NCBI GenBank assembly: GCA_029215795.1
Contig: JARDYH010000001.1
Span: 398,449,154 to 398,513,153, forward strand
Direction: 5' to 3'
DNA: 64,000 nucleotides
Source: Anniella stebbinsi
Lineage: Eukaryota > Chordata > Lepidosauria > Squamata > Anniellidae
Shown here piece after piece: positions 32,097 through 44,700 of the stretch (the stretch's first letter is position 1; each line of letters opens with the position of its first letter). Under the pieces are notes generated by a model. It searched no databases and was not told the DNA's origin. It saw only the letters and a list, made by a program, of their open reading frames with translations. Both the position numbers and the translations under genes were made by a program.

Positions 32097-32249
32097 TGGG
32101 TTCTAGTCCCCACTCGGCTATGAAAGGTCTCTGGGTGATGTGGGGCCAGTCACTGGCTCTTAGCCTAACCTACTCACAGGGTTGAGGTGAGGATAAAATG
32201 GAGGGAAGAGGGGGAGGATCATGTACACTACCTTGGGATCTTTGTTGAA
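32097..32249 (+). mobile_element. tRNA-derived SINE family S2, right part
   Basis: It has the B box, then CGGCTATGAAAGGTCTCTGGG, CTTAGCCTAACCTACTCACAG and GATAAAATGGAGGGAAGAGG. It continues the SINE broken at 31552. Confidence 0.85.
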
Positions 32250-32375
32250 TAGACCTTGCTGAAGCTAAGCAGATCTGGGACTGGTCAGTGACTGGAGAGG
32301 AGATGGCCTGGGAACTCTGCATCGACACCTTAGGTTCCATGGCAGAAGAAAACCAGGATAGAAATAAAGAAGGAC
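32250..32375 (+). mobile_element. 5S rRNA-derived SINE
   Basis: GCTGAAGCTAAGCAGATCTG, then GGACTGGTCAGTGACTGGAG and GATGGCCTGGGAACTC match the 3' half of 5S rRNA. The tail GGTTCCATGGCAGAAG ... GGATAGAAATAAAG matches the minus copy at 23365. Confidence 0.75.
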
Positions 32376-32539
32376 CATGTAATCCTGATTTTGGGGGGAG
32401 GGGGAGACTAGACCCCCTTTAAAGCAAAACAGGTAAATAAATTAAATTTAAACATTCAAAAGCCAAAAGGGACTAGTGGCCACTGATGGACCAAAGCTGA
32501 TTTCAGGAAAAAAATGGAGAAAAGATGAAAATTATGCTC

Positions 32540-32735
32540 AATGCATTTTCATGGAAACAAAACCATATCAGGAGAGAGTGAAAGAACTGGGTATGTTGAG
32601 CCTTGAGAAGAGAAGACTGAGGGGGGCATAATAACATCCTTCAAGTACTTGAAGAGGGCTTTGAGCAAGGGGCTGGACTTGATGGCCTTATAGGCCCCTT
32701 CCAACTCTACTATTCTATGATTCTATGAATGAACA
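32540..32735 (+). mobile_element. CR1 3' end
   Basis: GGTATGTTGAGCCTTGAGAAG encodes the CR1 ORF2 C-terminal M-LSLEKRRL-type motif. CTTGATGGCCTTATAGGCCC and CAACTCTACTATTCTATGATTCTATGA follow, the diagnostic CR1 terminus. Confidence 0.9.
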
Positions 32736-32899
32736 ATGGTATAATGGCGTCCCCCACCCGTGCACACACACACACCAGGGACCTGTTCCTACAGGCAGTT
32801 AGATCACCTTGTGGTTGAAAGATGGGGTGAGCCACCCTGAATGTCAGCACCTGAAGATTGCTGTGTGCACCTGGTTTGAACTCAGGCTAGACCTGAGGC

Positions 32900-33222
32900 C
32901 ATAGGCATGCGCACTGGGTGTGCTGGGTGTTCCCAGGCACACCCTAATTTCCCAGGGCACCTCTGCTTTCCTGCCCCCCCATTTGAATTGAGGCTTTTAA
33001 AAGGACGGGAAAGTCTTCAGAAAGCCACCATTAGCATCCCTAGGGGAACTATGCACTTTCTGGAGGCCCTGGAAAGCAAACTTTCTTACCCCCCACTGCT
33101 CCAATTGGGGCCTTAGGCCCCGATTGGAGCAGTGGAGGGGTGAGAAAGCATGCTTTCCCCTCCTCCTCTCCAATCGGGACCTTTAAGGTGCAAAGCCTAA
33201 TGAAATGAGCTCCGCACCTATG
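32900..33222 (-). mobile_element. CATAGGCG hAT MITE family C, copy 2
   Basis: 323 bp in reverse orientation to copy 1, starting CATAGGCATGCGCA. Flanks CCTGAGGC and CCTGAAGC (32892-32899 and 33223-33230) match at 7 of 8. Confidence 0.88.
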
Positions 33223-33299
33223 CCTGAAGCCTGGACCAGAGTTGCTTCTAGACTCTCACCAGTCAAGGCAGGGTCCATCAGAACTAGCTGAACTGCAAC

Positions 33300-33850
33300 T
33301 CATCCAAGGCCCCATCTTGACGACGACGCATTGGCACCAGGATGCCTTGGGCCCTCGCACTCCTTCCTGGCATCTGCACGGGAAAGGAGCGCAAGTGCAG
33401 AGATGCCGCCGCTGCCGAGCCGAGCACCGGGGAGGAGAGAGGAACAGAGCAGCCAAAGGGGGAGGATGGGAGGGACGCAAACCGGCTCCCATTCCTCTGG
33501 TTGCCTCGTTCCTCTCCTCTCCCCGGTGTTCAGTGTGGTGGTGGTGGCAACTCCGCACTTGGGAGGAACGGGGCAGCCAGAGGGAGGTCAGAGGGAGGTG
33601 GACTGGTTTGGGTACCATGCGTCCCTCTCTTCCTCCCCCTCTGGCTGCTCCGTTCCTTTCCCCGTTTGTATAAAAAATGGGGGAAAGGAACGAGGTGGCC
33701 AGAGGGGGAGGAAGAGAGGGGTGCACGGCGCTCTAACCAGCCTCCTCCAGCTGATGATGACCAATCAATTGTCACCATCGGGGTGCAGGCTCCGCAGGAA
33801 AAAATAGTCGGGGTAAGTGCCCGACTTTTTTACAGCGTAGTTTAGGGGGT
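33300..33850. repeat. G+C-rich multi-hairpin block
   Basis: It contains three related inverted segments with GGAACGGGGCAGCCAGAGGG, facing CCCTCTGGCTGCTCCGTTCC. The first ~45 bp (CTTGACGACGACGCATTGGC...) resemble 40508-40555. Long open frames occur in several reading frames on both strands, which indicates base composition and symmetry instead of a gene. Unclassified. Confidence 0.5.
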
Positions 33851-33959
33851 TTGGCCCTGGATGGCTTCGGTGTGGGGGCTACGTCATATGTACCACCTGC
33901 TGCCACTCCGAAGCTACTGAGGGGAAAAGCTCCTGTCTAGAGGTCCCCAAGATACATTT

Positions 33960-34130
33960 ACACCTGAATTTCACTCCCATGTTTATAACCTCATAATCTT
34001 ACATAAAACACGGATGGGGCCTGAACTGCCAGTGACTACCCAGGAAAAAGATCTTGGGGTCATCATGGCAGAGAGCAGAATGAAAATGTGAACTCAGCAA
34101 GCTGTGGCAGCAAAAGAGGCAAATCACCTG
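33960..34130 (+). mobile_element. CR1 ORF2 fragment
   Basis: The sequence reads LPVTTQEKDLGVIMAESRMK then a stop, resembling the CR1 segment after the reverse transcriptase (EKDLGVWVDSSMK..). Dead fragment. Confidence 0.65.
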
Positions 34131-34284
34131 CCGTGGATTACATAAGCCAGTGCGTGCGCATGCGCATGTGCGTGAGGCGCATGCACATGTCTTGAACTGG
34201 GGCTCCAGGTGCATTACTTCCTGCACCACCCAGTGCTCTGATCTGATAGCCAACTTGGCAGCCTGAGAGCCAAACAGGACATTA

Positions 34285-34425
34285 CTTCAGCTATCCCCAA
34301 CCTGCTTCTGGCCTCCAGGTCTGTTTGACTGCAACTCCCATGATTCCTGTAAAGGGCAACCTGTCGGGGTGGCAAAAACAACCTTCCCCAACCTGGTGCC
34401 CTTCAGGTGTGTTAAAGACTGAGGG
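34285..34425. repeat. hAT-like repeat fragment
   Basis: CTATCCCCAACCTGCTTCTGG ... GACTGCAACTCCCATGATTCC ... CCTTCCCCAACCTGGTGCCC. Same family as 19090. Confidence 0.55.
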
Positions 34426-34429
34426 GGAG

Positions 34430-34668
34430 ACATGTTAGTAGTGCTCAGGTACATAAAAGGCTGCTACAGGGAAGGTGGTCAAGGATTATTTTCCATGGCC
34501 ACAGAAATTATGTTTTGGGGTACAAGATTGCAATAGCAAGAGAGGAATGTTGCCATCACATCCTATGCTTCCCAGAGGCATCTGTTGGGCTACTTGGGAA
34601 ATAGGGTGATGGGCTACTGGACCTCTGGTTTGATCCAGAAGAGCTCTTTTTATGTTCTTAAGACCCAG
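34430..34668 (+). mobile_element. CR1-like 3' end
   Basis: GATTATTTTCCATGGCCACAG ... GAGGCATCTGTTGGGCTAC ... GATCCAGAAGAGCTCTTTTTATGTTCTTAAG is a CR1-type 3' UTR. Confidence 0.65.
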
Positions 34669-35100
34669 AAGATGCGATCGAGCAGCTAATCGGTTAAATG
34701 AGCCAAATGTAGTTACCTTTTTTTGTCTACCATCTCCTGAGCTCACCTGGGCATGTGGGGGCAGAAAGCATTCCTGTAAACCAAGGGAGTAAAGTTTCTC
34801 TCACCTGTTCAGGATGCAAATTTTCTACACTGGCTGAATACATTTCTTGGCAGACATCCCTGGGAAAACCGTCCCTGGGGCTTGTTTGTAACCAGCCAAT
34901 GCCTGCTGTGCTTTTGTATTTGGCAAATTTATATAAGTAACCGTTTTCCTGACTTGTTGTCTTTTCTCTCTCTCTCTCTCCTCTTGTTTAATAACACAGA
35001 TGTTTATTTGGGATGATCAGGTAATGATTAATCCGGTCAGCAAGAAATTGGGAGGGAAAGGATCGGTCTGCTTCTAAGCGCAAGCTTACCGGCTTTATCT
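34669..35100. other. AQP9 upstream flank; no gene seen
   Basis: Non-repetitive apart from a (CT)n run at 34965-34982. Confidence 0.5.
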
Positions 35101-35375
35101 GTGCCGTCTTTTATAAATAGTGCCAGCGCGACCGAGTGCCGAGAAAGGAAGGGACATTATAGAAACTCACAAAGCACGTTCGGAGAATGTAAAGTGGGCT
35201 TCATAAATCCCTGGAACAGTCAGATGATTTTAAGGGCTGCACAGGAACACTCCAACGCTCATATTTCAACATATTAGGAGGAGTGTCAAAGTTCAAGAAA
35301 GGCAGGAGAGGATTACAGGGCAAATTTTACATCTGCCCTTCGCCAGTCGGAGCCACCAAGTAAGAAGCCGCCAAA
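35101..35375 (+). promoter_or_regulatory. AQP9: AQP9 putative core promoter and 5' UTR
   Basis: A TATA-like TTATAAATAG lies at 35111-35120, predicting a start near 35140-35150 and a 5' UTR of about 230 nt. CAAAGTTCA at 35287-35295 resembles an HNF4-type half-site, which would fit the liver expression of mammalian AQP9. The translation start context is GCCGCCAAAATGA, with A at -3. The transcription start is inferred, and a further 5' noncoding exon cannot be excluded. Confidence 0.5.
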
Positions 35376-35471
35376 ATGACCAAGAAAAGGAGTCTGAAAG
35401 AGAAGTTTGCCCTGGAGAACAGCCTGCTGAAGGAAGCTCTTGCAGAATTCCTGGGGACATTCATAATGATA
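35376..35471 (+). CDS. AQP9: AQP9 exon 1 (coding)
   Basis: 32 codons, MTKKRSLKEKFALENSLLKE to GTFIMI: cytoplasmic N-terminus and start of membrane helix 1. Donor GTAAGT at 35472. Phase 0. Confidence 0.95.
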
Positions 35472-38400
35472 GTAAGTCTTAGCAGCTTCCCTGCTTCCGG
35501 CCATCCCATCCCGTTCTTCCATCCCTCTTCCTTTCCTTGCAGAGCTACCCCAAAATGTCTTGCTACTGCATAGGCATGTGCAGCTCATTTCATTAGGGTG
35601 TGCACCTTAAAGAGGAAGGGAAAACATGCTTTCTCGCCTCCCCAGGCCCCGAATGGAACAGTGGGGGTCAGGAAAGCATGCTCTCCAGGGCCTCTGGAAA
35701 GTGCGTAGTTCCCCTGGGGGTTGCTAATGATGGCTGCATTTTCCTGTCCTCCTTGAAAGCTTCGATTTAAGCAGTGGTGTGTATAGGAAAGTGAAGGTGG
35801 CCCAGGGAAATTAGGGTGTGCCTGGGCATACCCGGCACACCCCATATGCGCACCTATGATGAGCTGTGCCCCTGCATCTTCTGCAGCATATCAGCAAGAG
35901 ATTTTGCAGTGCGGTGCTCACAATATGCACTGCCCACCTGGTCCCCCCTCCCAAATATTGCTGTCTTTGCTTGCTGGCTAAACTGATATTGGGCAGGCTG
36001 TGCAAAGAGGTATTTGCTACTTTTGTACCCCAAACTTCCGCAGACTGCATAAACTGCCCTGGTGCTTGCACAGAACAAGGGGACAGACAGGTCCCTGTCC
36101 CAATGTGTTTGCAATCTAAAATTCAACATAGGGAAAACAGCAGAGGAAGAGAAGGGAAATGGAGGCAGAGTCTCATTTCACAGTAGCTAAGAGTAGTTTA
36201 TTCCTACCATGTAGGGCATTAGACTAACTAATATTTGTCCTTGCAATGCCCCATGTTGTGCATGGTGACTGATTTTTACTCCACTTTCCAACACCTGTAG
36301 ATCAGTAGAATTTCAATTTTACAGACTGGGGAACTGAGGCTGCAAGATAATGATATGCCTAGAAACACCCAGGATGGCTTAGGCAGGATTTGAGCACAGG
36401 GTTTCCAGGGTCAGTCATGGCCCAACACGTTTTGATGCCTGAAGCCAAGAAGCCTTTCATTAATGTATGCTCTAAATAAACCAGGAAGTTCCCCTGCGCC
36501 AGCTCCACTGGAGGAACCAGGGGCTGCCCAAGACGTTGAAATGTAGAGCGTTGCATTTCCCAATCCTTTCAAATGCACTAACAACACACAGCGTGAGTTA
36601 TTTTAGTGTTTTCCTAATGATCTGTTGCACGCACTTTTGTTCTGACACATTTCTGAATGTTCTTGTATTTAGTGGTGAACCAGGAGTAAACAGCCAGAGC
36701 AGGGGGTGGGAGCATTTTTCCCTGTCAAGGTCCACGCTCCATCGATCGAAACCAGCCGGGCTCCGCAATCCAGGAGCAGCTGTGGCCAAGGGCAAAATTA
36801 CAATTATAGACTGGCCTCTTATCTTTGCTCAGTAGGTAGTGGGGAGCCTATCTACACTACTGCTTTAAAACGGTTTACAACGGTTTTAAAGCGGTTATTA
36901 ACCAGTTTAAAACTGTTCTAAACCGTTTTAAAGCAGTAGTGTAGATAAGGCTCTGAGACATGGGGGGTGGGAGAGGCATTTTGCATCCCAGCATTCTCCT
37001 TCCCCAACTTATGCAAGGTTCTGTCCATTTTGCTACCTGAGGCAACAGATAAGATGTTGCCTTCCCCTTCCCCTTCCCCTTCCGATGCTGATTGGACTGG
37101 CAGATGAATCTTAATGGGACATTGGTGGTGGGACGAAGCACCTAGGGGGAGCAGGAAGAGATAGTCTGGAAAACACATCTCTGTCTTCCAATGGGAAATG
37201 GCCAGAGGGCTGCTTCCCTGTCCTCTCCACACCACCCAGAATCTACCACCCGAGGCACCTGCCCCCTCTGCCTCATGGTTGGGCCGCCCCTGGCCTGGAG
37301 GTCAACATTTGGCCCCTGGGTCAGAGGCTCCCCTCCCCTGAGCTAGAGTAAAAAGAGACTTCAAATAAGTGAGAGTTTTACTCAAAGATAAAATTTCAGG
37401 ACACCAGTTGATTTTCATGGGACAACTAAGTTAATAAGTCTCCGACGGCGCATCACTTGGTGGCTGCACACACTTCAAAATGCTTGCTGGAACTAGCAAA
37501 AAGAAATCTTCTGGAATCCGGCCAAATACTAACAGAGTTGTTACCACTCAGAACTTTTCTGCTCTGGATGCATCCCACTCTGCCCTAATTCTTGACTGGA
37601 GATTCCACAGTCAACTCCATGCAAGTATAGAGAAGCCCAGTGGAAACCTGGGACATCCGTACACTAGGGAGGAGTTGTAGTTCAGTGGTTTGAAAACACA
37701 AGGTCCCAGTTTCAATCCCCGGCACCTCCAGGTAGGGCTGGAAAAACTTCTGCCTGCGACCCTAGAGAGCCATGGCTGCCAGTCACTGCCAGCAATACGG
37801 GGTTAGATGGATCAAGGGTCTGACTACGTTCAGATGTTTGCGTCCCTCACCTTGGGAAAAGAGGTGCGTCCTGAGTCAATTCCAGAAATCCTTCTGCCCC
37901 AACTGGGAGCTAGGTTCCTGGCTTGACTTCTATCTGTCCCACCACCATCACAGGCACATCTGGTGGGTACGCGGGAGAGGGCCTTCTCGGTGGCTGCCCC
38001 AGGGCTCTGGAACGCCCTTCCCAGGGAAGCCAGACTGGCTCCCTTCTTGGTGTGCTTTCAGAGGCAGGCTAAAACTTTTCTGTTTCAGTAGGCCTTTGGG
38101 GAGTAGTTCAGACCTTTGTGGATGTATTACTTATAGTTTGGATTTTTTTTTAATTATGTGTATTTAAAATGTTTTTAAATGTTTTAAATAAATATTTTAA
38201 ATTAAATTAATTTAAATATAATGTTTAATTATGTTTTTGCATATCTCTGTTTGTTTTAACTGTACATGTTTTAATTTGTAAGCTGCCTTGGGTCCCAGTA
38301 TTGGGAAAAAGGCGGAATACTACTACTACTACTAATAATAATAATAATTGTTCATAATGTTCATAGACAAAAGAGAAAAATACACATACCTCATTGACAT

Positions 38401-38739
38401 AGCAATACCAAATGACAAAAATGTTGTTGAAAAGGAAGAAGAAAAGAGAGACAAATATATACCACTGGTCATGGAAGTCAAAGAACTATGGCAACAGGAA
38501 AAGGTCACAATTATCCCATTAGTCACATCAGTCACCGGCATCACATCAAAAAAATATACAGAAAACTTCGAGAAACGGGGCATACCAGAATACATCCATA
38601 CCAACATTCAGAAAGCAGTCATAATTAAAACATGCTCAATTGTCAGGAAATTCCTGAATCAATAAAAGACAGCATGACTTGGCAAAGCCCATCATGTCCG
38701 TCTAGAAAAACTGCCATGAGCGAGAAAGAGATAATGATG

Positions 38740-38778
<39 letters not shown>

Positions 38779-41700
38779 GAGCCAGAATTCACGTCCATCC
38801 CTACTGCTAGCAGCAAGAGCAACCTGTGTCCTGGAGTCACTGTAATTCTTTTCCAAGCCCAGATGGGTGGCTGTCCATTTGGGCCCACGTTGGCTTGGAT
38901 GTCCTAAGACCAACCATTTTGGAAACATCTTCCCAGCTGTTTTCCATGACACATGACCCTCAATGACACATGACATCAAACAGACGCCAGAAGACAACAA
39001 ACTGCACAGATAGAGTCAAAGGTTAGAAAAGCAGAGGGGTCTGTGCTTTGCTAGCACACCACGATCGGCCACCAAATTTTAGAAAACAAATAGTTGGGGA
39101 GGGGGACATGTGGTGGTCCAGATCTGGATCAGGGCTTACATGACTACTTATGAGTAAAAAAGACAAACTCAACAGCACGCTATGTATTGAATGTATTGTG
39201 TAGTCTAGGCTGACCATATGAAAAGGAGGACAGGGCTCATGTAACTTTAACAGTTGTAGAGAAAAGGGAATTTCAGCCAATGTCATATGTATGCAATTAG
39301 TTCCTGGTGAAATTCCCTCTTCATCACAACAGTTAAAGTTGCAGGGGCCCTGCTTTCTTTTGTACATGGTCACTCTAGTATAGTGCCCGCAACTTTAATT
39401 GTTGTGATGAAGAGTGAATTTCACCAGGAACTAATTGCATACAAATGACACTGACTGAAATTCCCTTTTCTCTACAACTGTTAAAGTTACATAAGCCCTG
39501 TCCTCCTTTTCATATGGTCAGCCTAGTGTAGTCTGACCCTTTGACTTGCTTATTTCATGGTGCTCTTCTACTGAACTGTGACTTGATGGGTTGTTATACC
39601 AAATGGTTTTAATCACAGTTTGATCCGAATAGTTACAATCCGAATAGATACACTGAATGGTTAATCACTGTTTGTTTTATGATGAGTCTGTGCTTTTAGG
39701 CTTTATCCAATCACACCTGTTGTTTTTAAGGCTATCGATTTGATGTCTTTTTGTTTCAACTGGTTGGATTTCTAATATTGTTGTTACCGCTTTGGAGGAT
39801 TTCGTTTGAAATTGAAAAGCAAGTGACAAATATCCGAAATGAATAAGTAAATGGGCAAGATGCGTGGGGTGTGTGTGTGTGAGAGAGAAATAAATATTTG
39901 CCAAGGCAGCCAGATAGCCAGGACCTGCCCTGCGCACTCCCTGGTTGCGATTCTGCTGCTGATGGAGCGAGCCCAGCGCATGCCTAGTGAGCCCAGTGCC
40001 AAGCCCCTTCCCCCGTTTTCATTTCTGTTGCCGGCTTTCGGATCCAGGGCCGGAGCAAATGCCTCCTGACAAAGTGTCTGCATTTGTTTTGTCTCCATTA
40101 CACTTGGCCTGGCAGCCTCACAGGCAGCTTCTGCTCACGGTTCACTGTGGCCCACTTTCAGGCCTCCGCCTTCAGTCAGGGAGAGGTCAGGGATTACCAA
40201 GCCAAAAAAGCCACAGCTCGCAATGCAGACTTGTTGTCTTAAGTGCTGCTAAAAGGGGATCATTTGCCGGCAGTCGGACAGAGAAGCTGGAGATTAAACT
40301 TGGAAGGTGGCTCAGTGGCACGTTTCACACGAAGGCGCGATCAGACCAGAGCGACGAGAGAAATGTTCTGGAAGCAAGGAGAGGGCGGGGGCAGAGGCAG
40401 GACTCAGATAAATTGCACCTGGGCAAGGAATGCCTTTGCTGCCCTCCCCCACCATATGGGCAGCTTTGGCACCCCCTTCAACTCAGCTTTATGTGGTTTG
40501 GGTATTCGACTTGGGGGCTGTCTTGACGGCGCCGCACTGGTGCCGCATGCCCCCCAAACTCCGTGCTTGCACTCCTGTGGGTCATCCCCATGCTAAGGAG
40601 CGAGCACGGGGGGTGCATCTGAAGGAGCTGCTGCACCCATGCCCTGCACCGCAACTGCATGTCACTGCATGGGCGCAGCAGCGTTCCCGCCCAGGCTACC
40701 ATCACAGTGCATTTTTCTTGCTGGTGGGGTGGGGTGGAGCAGCCGGCTTTTCCTTGTCATCTGCACTATTAAGGGATTGGCCACGGCTTTGTGCTAAAGC
40801 CCCTGCTTTGCAGGCAGAAGGTCCCAGGTTCTATCCCTGGCATCTCCAGGTAGGGCCTGAAAAATTCCTGCCTGACAACCTGGAGATCTGTTGCTGCCAG
40901 TCAGTGTCAACAATACTGGGCTAAGTGGACCAAGGGTCTGACTCTGAATAAAGCAGTTTCCTTCCCCCACCCCAATTTAACCCTTCTATTCCCACTTCAT
41001 TTTTTTTTTACATGCAAACTCCATAGCAAACATTTTTAAAGCCTTCATTTTTTTAAAAAAAAAGTGTTAATGGTGTTTTGAGTATACGAGTTGTTTCATT
41101 TTAAATGAACGATTAGAACCAGATATTTACATTTTGGCTATTACCTTAAGAAACATACATTACTGTAACCGAGCAACAATCCCACAGTCTGCTATTTGAA
41201 AGGACATGTTTTTGAAAAGACAATCTTGACAGGACTTAAATCCACATTTATTTGTTTTTGGGGGGTTTTTAGTACTGAAATAACCATTTTTAATTCCAAG
41301 CTGCTTTTTTAAAATGAAACTTTGGGCCTCGAAAACATTGAAGGATATTGATTATGTTTCTGGGAAACGCGTGGAATAATGGATCTGGCTTCCTTTATTA
41401 CTGCAAGTTTGATTACCTTGTAATACGAAGCAGGGAAGTGATAAATATGTAACTAATGACCCAGAAAGAGCCACTTAGTTGTCCATTCAATTCAATGCCT
41501 AAGCAGAGAGTTACAAACCACATACTCAAAGAGAAACGGATTAAATCTCAGCATGTATTAGAGCTTCTCTATCACCGCAGCCTTACCAAGGCTTCACCTT
41601 CTGGTGTCTTCGCGGGTTTACGATGGGCACATTACACGTGCTCCCCCCATTGTTTCCCGGTTCCTTTGTTAGCACATTCCATATGTTTAATTTATACAGC

Positions 41701-44700
41701 CAGTAGATGGTGCTGCAAGATTTCTAGAATACTGTGTGATTCTTGAATTCATCTCTTTGATGGCGTTTTTTGGCGGCGGCTTTTTCGTTACTGCATTTTT
41801 GGTGATTTATAAAATGCCGTAACACACACCCTGCCTCCGCTAAGTAATGTGAAGCAAAGGGGGTGGAAATGAGGGTTCCATCAATGTCATGAGGATCGCT
41901 TGATGCATTTATCATTTTATTGTCATGATCTGTACCTTCTTTTCTTTATCATGCTGTTTGTAGCATAAACCGTGTGTGTGTAATTGTTTTTAATTAAGAA
42001 TCATCCATGGCTTAGGGACGATCTGCCTATGACTTACCTCAGCTTTCCTGCACAGGGCCATTTGTCTCTCTAGCCCTGATGAGTTTGTGGAGGGTCTACC
42101 AGGATGGCAGAATGGAGTTCTGGGTGAATTCCCCACTCATTCTCCTTCTGCATTTGGCAGGGCATTTTGTCCCTTTTGCAAATAAACCCATACCCCCCCC
42201 CCCCGTTATGAGATACTTAATGATTAATCCTGCCTCTAATTAAGAGGTGGCTTTATTTATTATTGCTCATTGAGAACCTTGATGCTCCATGTTTATGCCT
42301 CAGTTCTAAGGCAGCTTCACACACTGATCCTGACTCTCTTGTGGGCTAGCGCTCGACTCTTCCCATTTTACAAAATGAGAACCGAGGCCAACAGATCCAC
42401 CCCGGCCAAGCGGCCACCCAGGGAGGAGGAGGCTCTGTTATTTCGAAAGCTGAGGGCCTGGACCTTTCAGAAAAATCCTATTTATACTGGAAAGTCTTAT
42501 TTATGTATCTTGGAAAGACTAATACATACATCCTGAAAACAGCAAAAAGAAAAAGACACTGATCTTTAATCTCCCCTATGAGTGGGATGTCGATAAAACA
42601 CTACAACTTTCCAGGGAATAGGGGAGAAGTACACTCCACGGAAGGCCAATTGTTTTCCTTCATGCAAAGTTTGCCTCATTCCAGACAAAAACAAGGATCT
42701 GATGTCTGTGAGGCAATGTTTTCTGGCAGAGGTGGTGGAGGCGGCCATCCCCACCACACTCTGCCAAGCTAAGCTTTCGTTGAATAACTACCACCTCATG
42801 TATCGTTGGGCTGAAAGTCAGCCTTGAACAGAAGAATCACATTTACCGCCGCCGTAGACAACTGGAAAGAATACAACCCTTCTCAAATGATGTGGTGCGG
42901 ATCTGCCATGAGCTCCGTCAGCCCATTTCCTGCCAAGAATGGTGAAGGCCCAAGACTAGGCCAAAGCCCTGACAGGAAGTGCAAGATGGGGCTGGATGCT
43001 GAGGCCCGTTAACAAGCCATTTTAGAGACGACAGTGACTACTGGTTGACCCGCTTCTACCCCACCACTGCTGAGTGGCTTCCCTCCTGTCCTGACTGGTT
43101 TCCATGCAGTTTCCTCCATTGGTTAAGAGCCCAGGGCTGTGACTCAGTGGCCAAATCCCTATCAGACATCCCTCAGGCCCTGTTGGAGGCCTGGCCTAGG
43201 AATGTATGAGAATTTCATTTTTGCTTGCAAAAACACGCAAGCACGCCTCATTCAAAACTCTGGATGTGAGCGCGAGCCAAAAATATCCACAAATTGTCGA
43301 ACAAAATTTGTGCAAGTTTCTTCAGCAGATGAAAACAACTTTGCTTTAGCCTATGGAGCAAATTTGAGCAAATTAGGAAATTTTGACAAATTTGAGATTT
43401 GCACAGATCTCCCTTTCGTGCACAGCGTTAGAGGATTGTGGCAATCTCTAACATTGGTCATTCATCCATTCTCTAGCCTGGCCAGTTTTCACATCTGTAT
43501 GGTTTGCATTTCATTTGGAAAAACATTGTTTATATAAATTGTTTTTAGCTGTTTACATTGTTTTTAATTTTCTCTATTAAACATTTTAGAATATTTTTAT
43601 TATGTTGTATGTTGTATTTTTATGATTTGTTGTAAAGCACCCAGAGAGCTTCTTCTATGGGGCGGTATAGAAATATAATTAAATGAAATTAATAAATAAA
43701 TGTTAGACTGCTCCTGTTCTCATCTGTGGAATGCTGGGTAGGGTGTGTGTTATATCTGGCTAATCCAAGCAGATTATCCTGATATCAAATTGCCACTTGG
43801 GTAATATGATGTAATACAAGGAAATGGACCACAAAGGACTGTATAAGTGTATAAGCCATGTATAAGTGTATAAGCCATTTCCCACAAGCTGCTACTTTTG
43901 GGGTCTCACTCATAAGGAGGGAAATGCTACAGCCTGGCTGGGTGTGCAGTGTGGGGGATAGGAGAAAGATTAACTACCGCAATAAAGGAAATGTCAAGTC
44001 CGCCCTTATTTTGCCAAAGTTTGAGGCGGTGAAATACGGCCTGGTTTTACAGAGATTTTGATTTCATGTAACTGCTCAGATCTAGACAGAGTTTTAGCAC
44101 GAGAAGTGATGGACACTTTTATAATGGAATCCATGGAAAAATACTCTGAATGTGGGCAGTAAGGAGACTCAAAAAGGATTGGGTTTCATTGACATCTAAT
44201 AAAACAAACCATATTCTCATGAAATGTTTAAGGTTGTGGTAGGAGGCCGGGGGGTAGGGGTGGATATGTTATCAAACAAACCAAGTGGTTTATAGAGGAG
44301 CTTTCATTTTAAATCAATTTTTTTCTCCATGGACCCTGGATTAAGGATTTACTAAACACTCCAGCTCCTTTCTTCTTCCCCAGGAAGTTGTAAAGTTGGC
44401 TAAAATGGGCAGGTTTAAGCTTCATATATCTCACATAGCTTCCCCCAACAACTGTCAATTGATTAAATAATTTGTGATTGACTGAAACTTTTTCCTTTTA
44501 ATCAATCGATGGGTTACATCTAAAATATATCTGCATACTACAACAACCTGAATATAGGTGGCCTTTTTGAGATGCCAGAACCAAAATGGTGCCTTTGACT
44601 TACAGCACCACCAGTTAAAACCCATCAATTAATCAACTAAAGCTTTAGTTGACTACCAATGACAATTTGCAGTCCTAATAACAATTAACCATGTTCAAAG

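Noticed and set aside
32250..32345. Possible 5S rRNA gene
   Set aside because: Only the 3' half of 5S is recognisable and it is fused to a SINE tail.
33256..33845. Several 140-170-codon open frames on both strands
   Set aside because: They are explained by G+C-rich inverted repeats; no domain or conserved motif.
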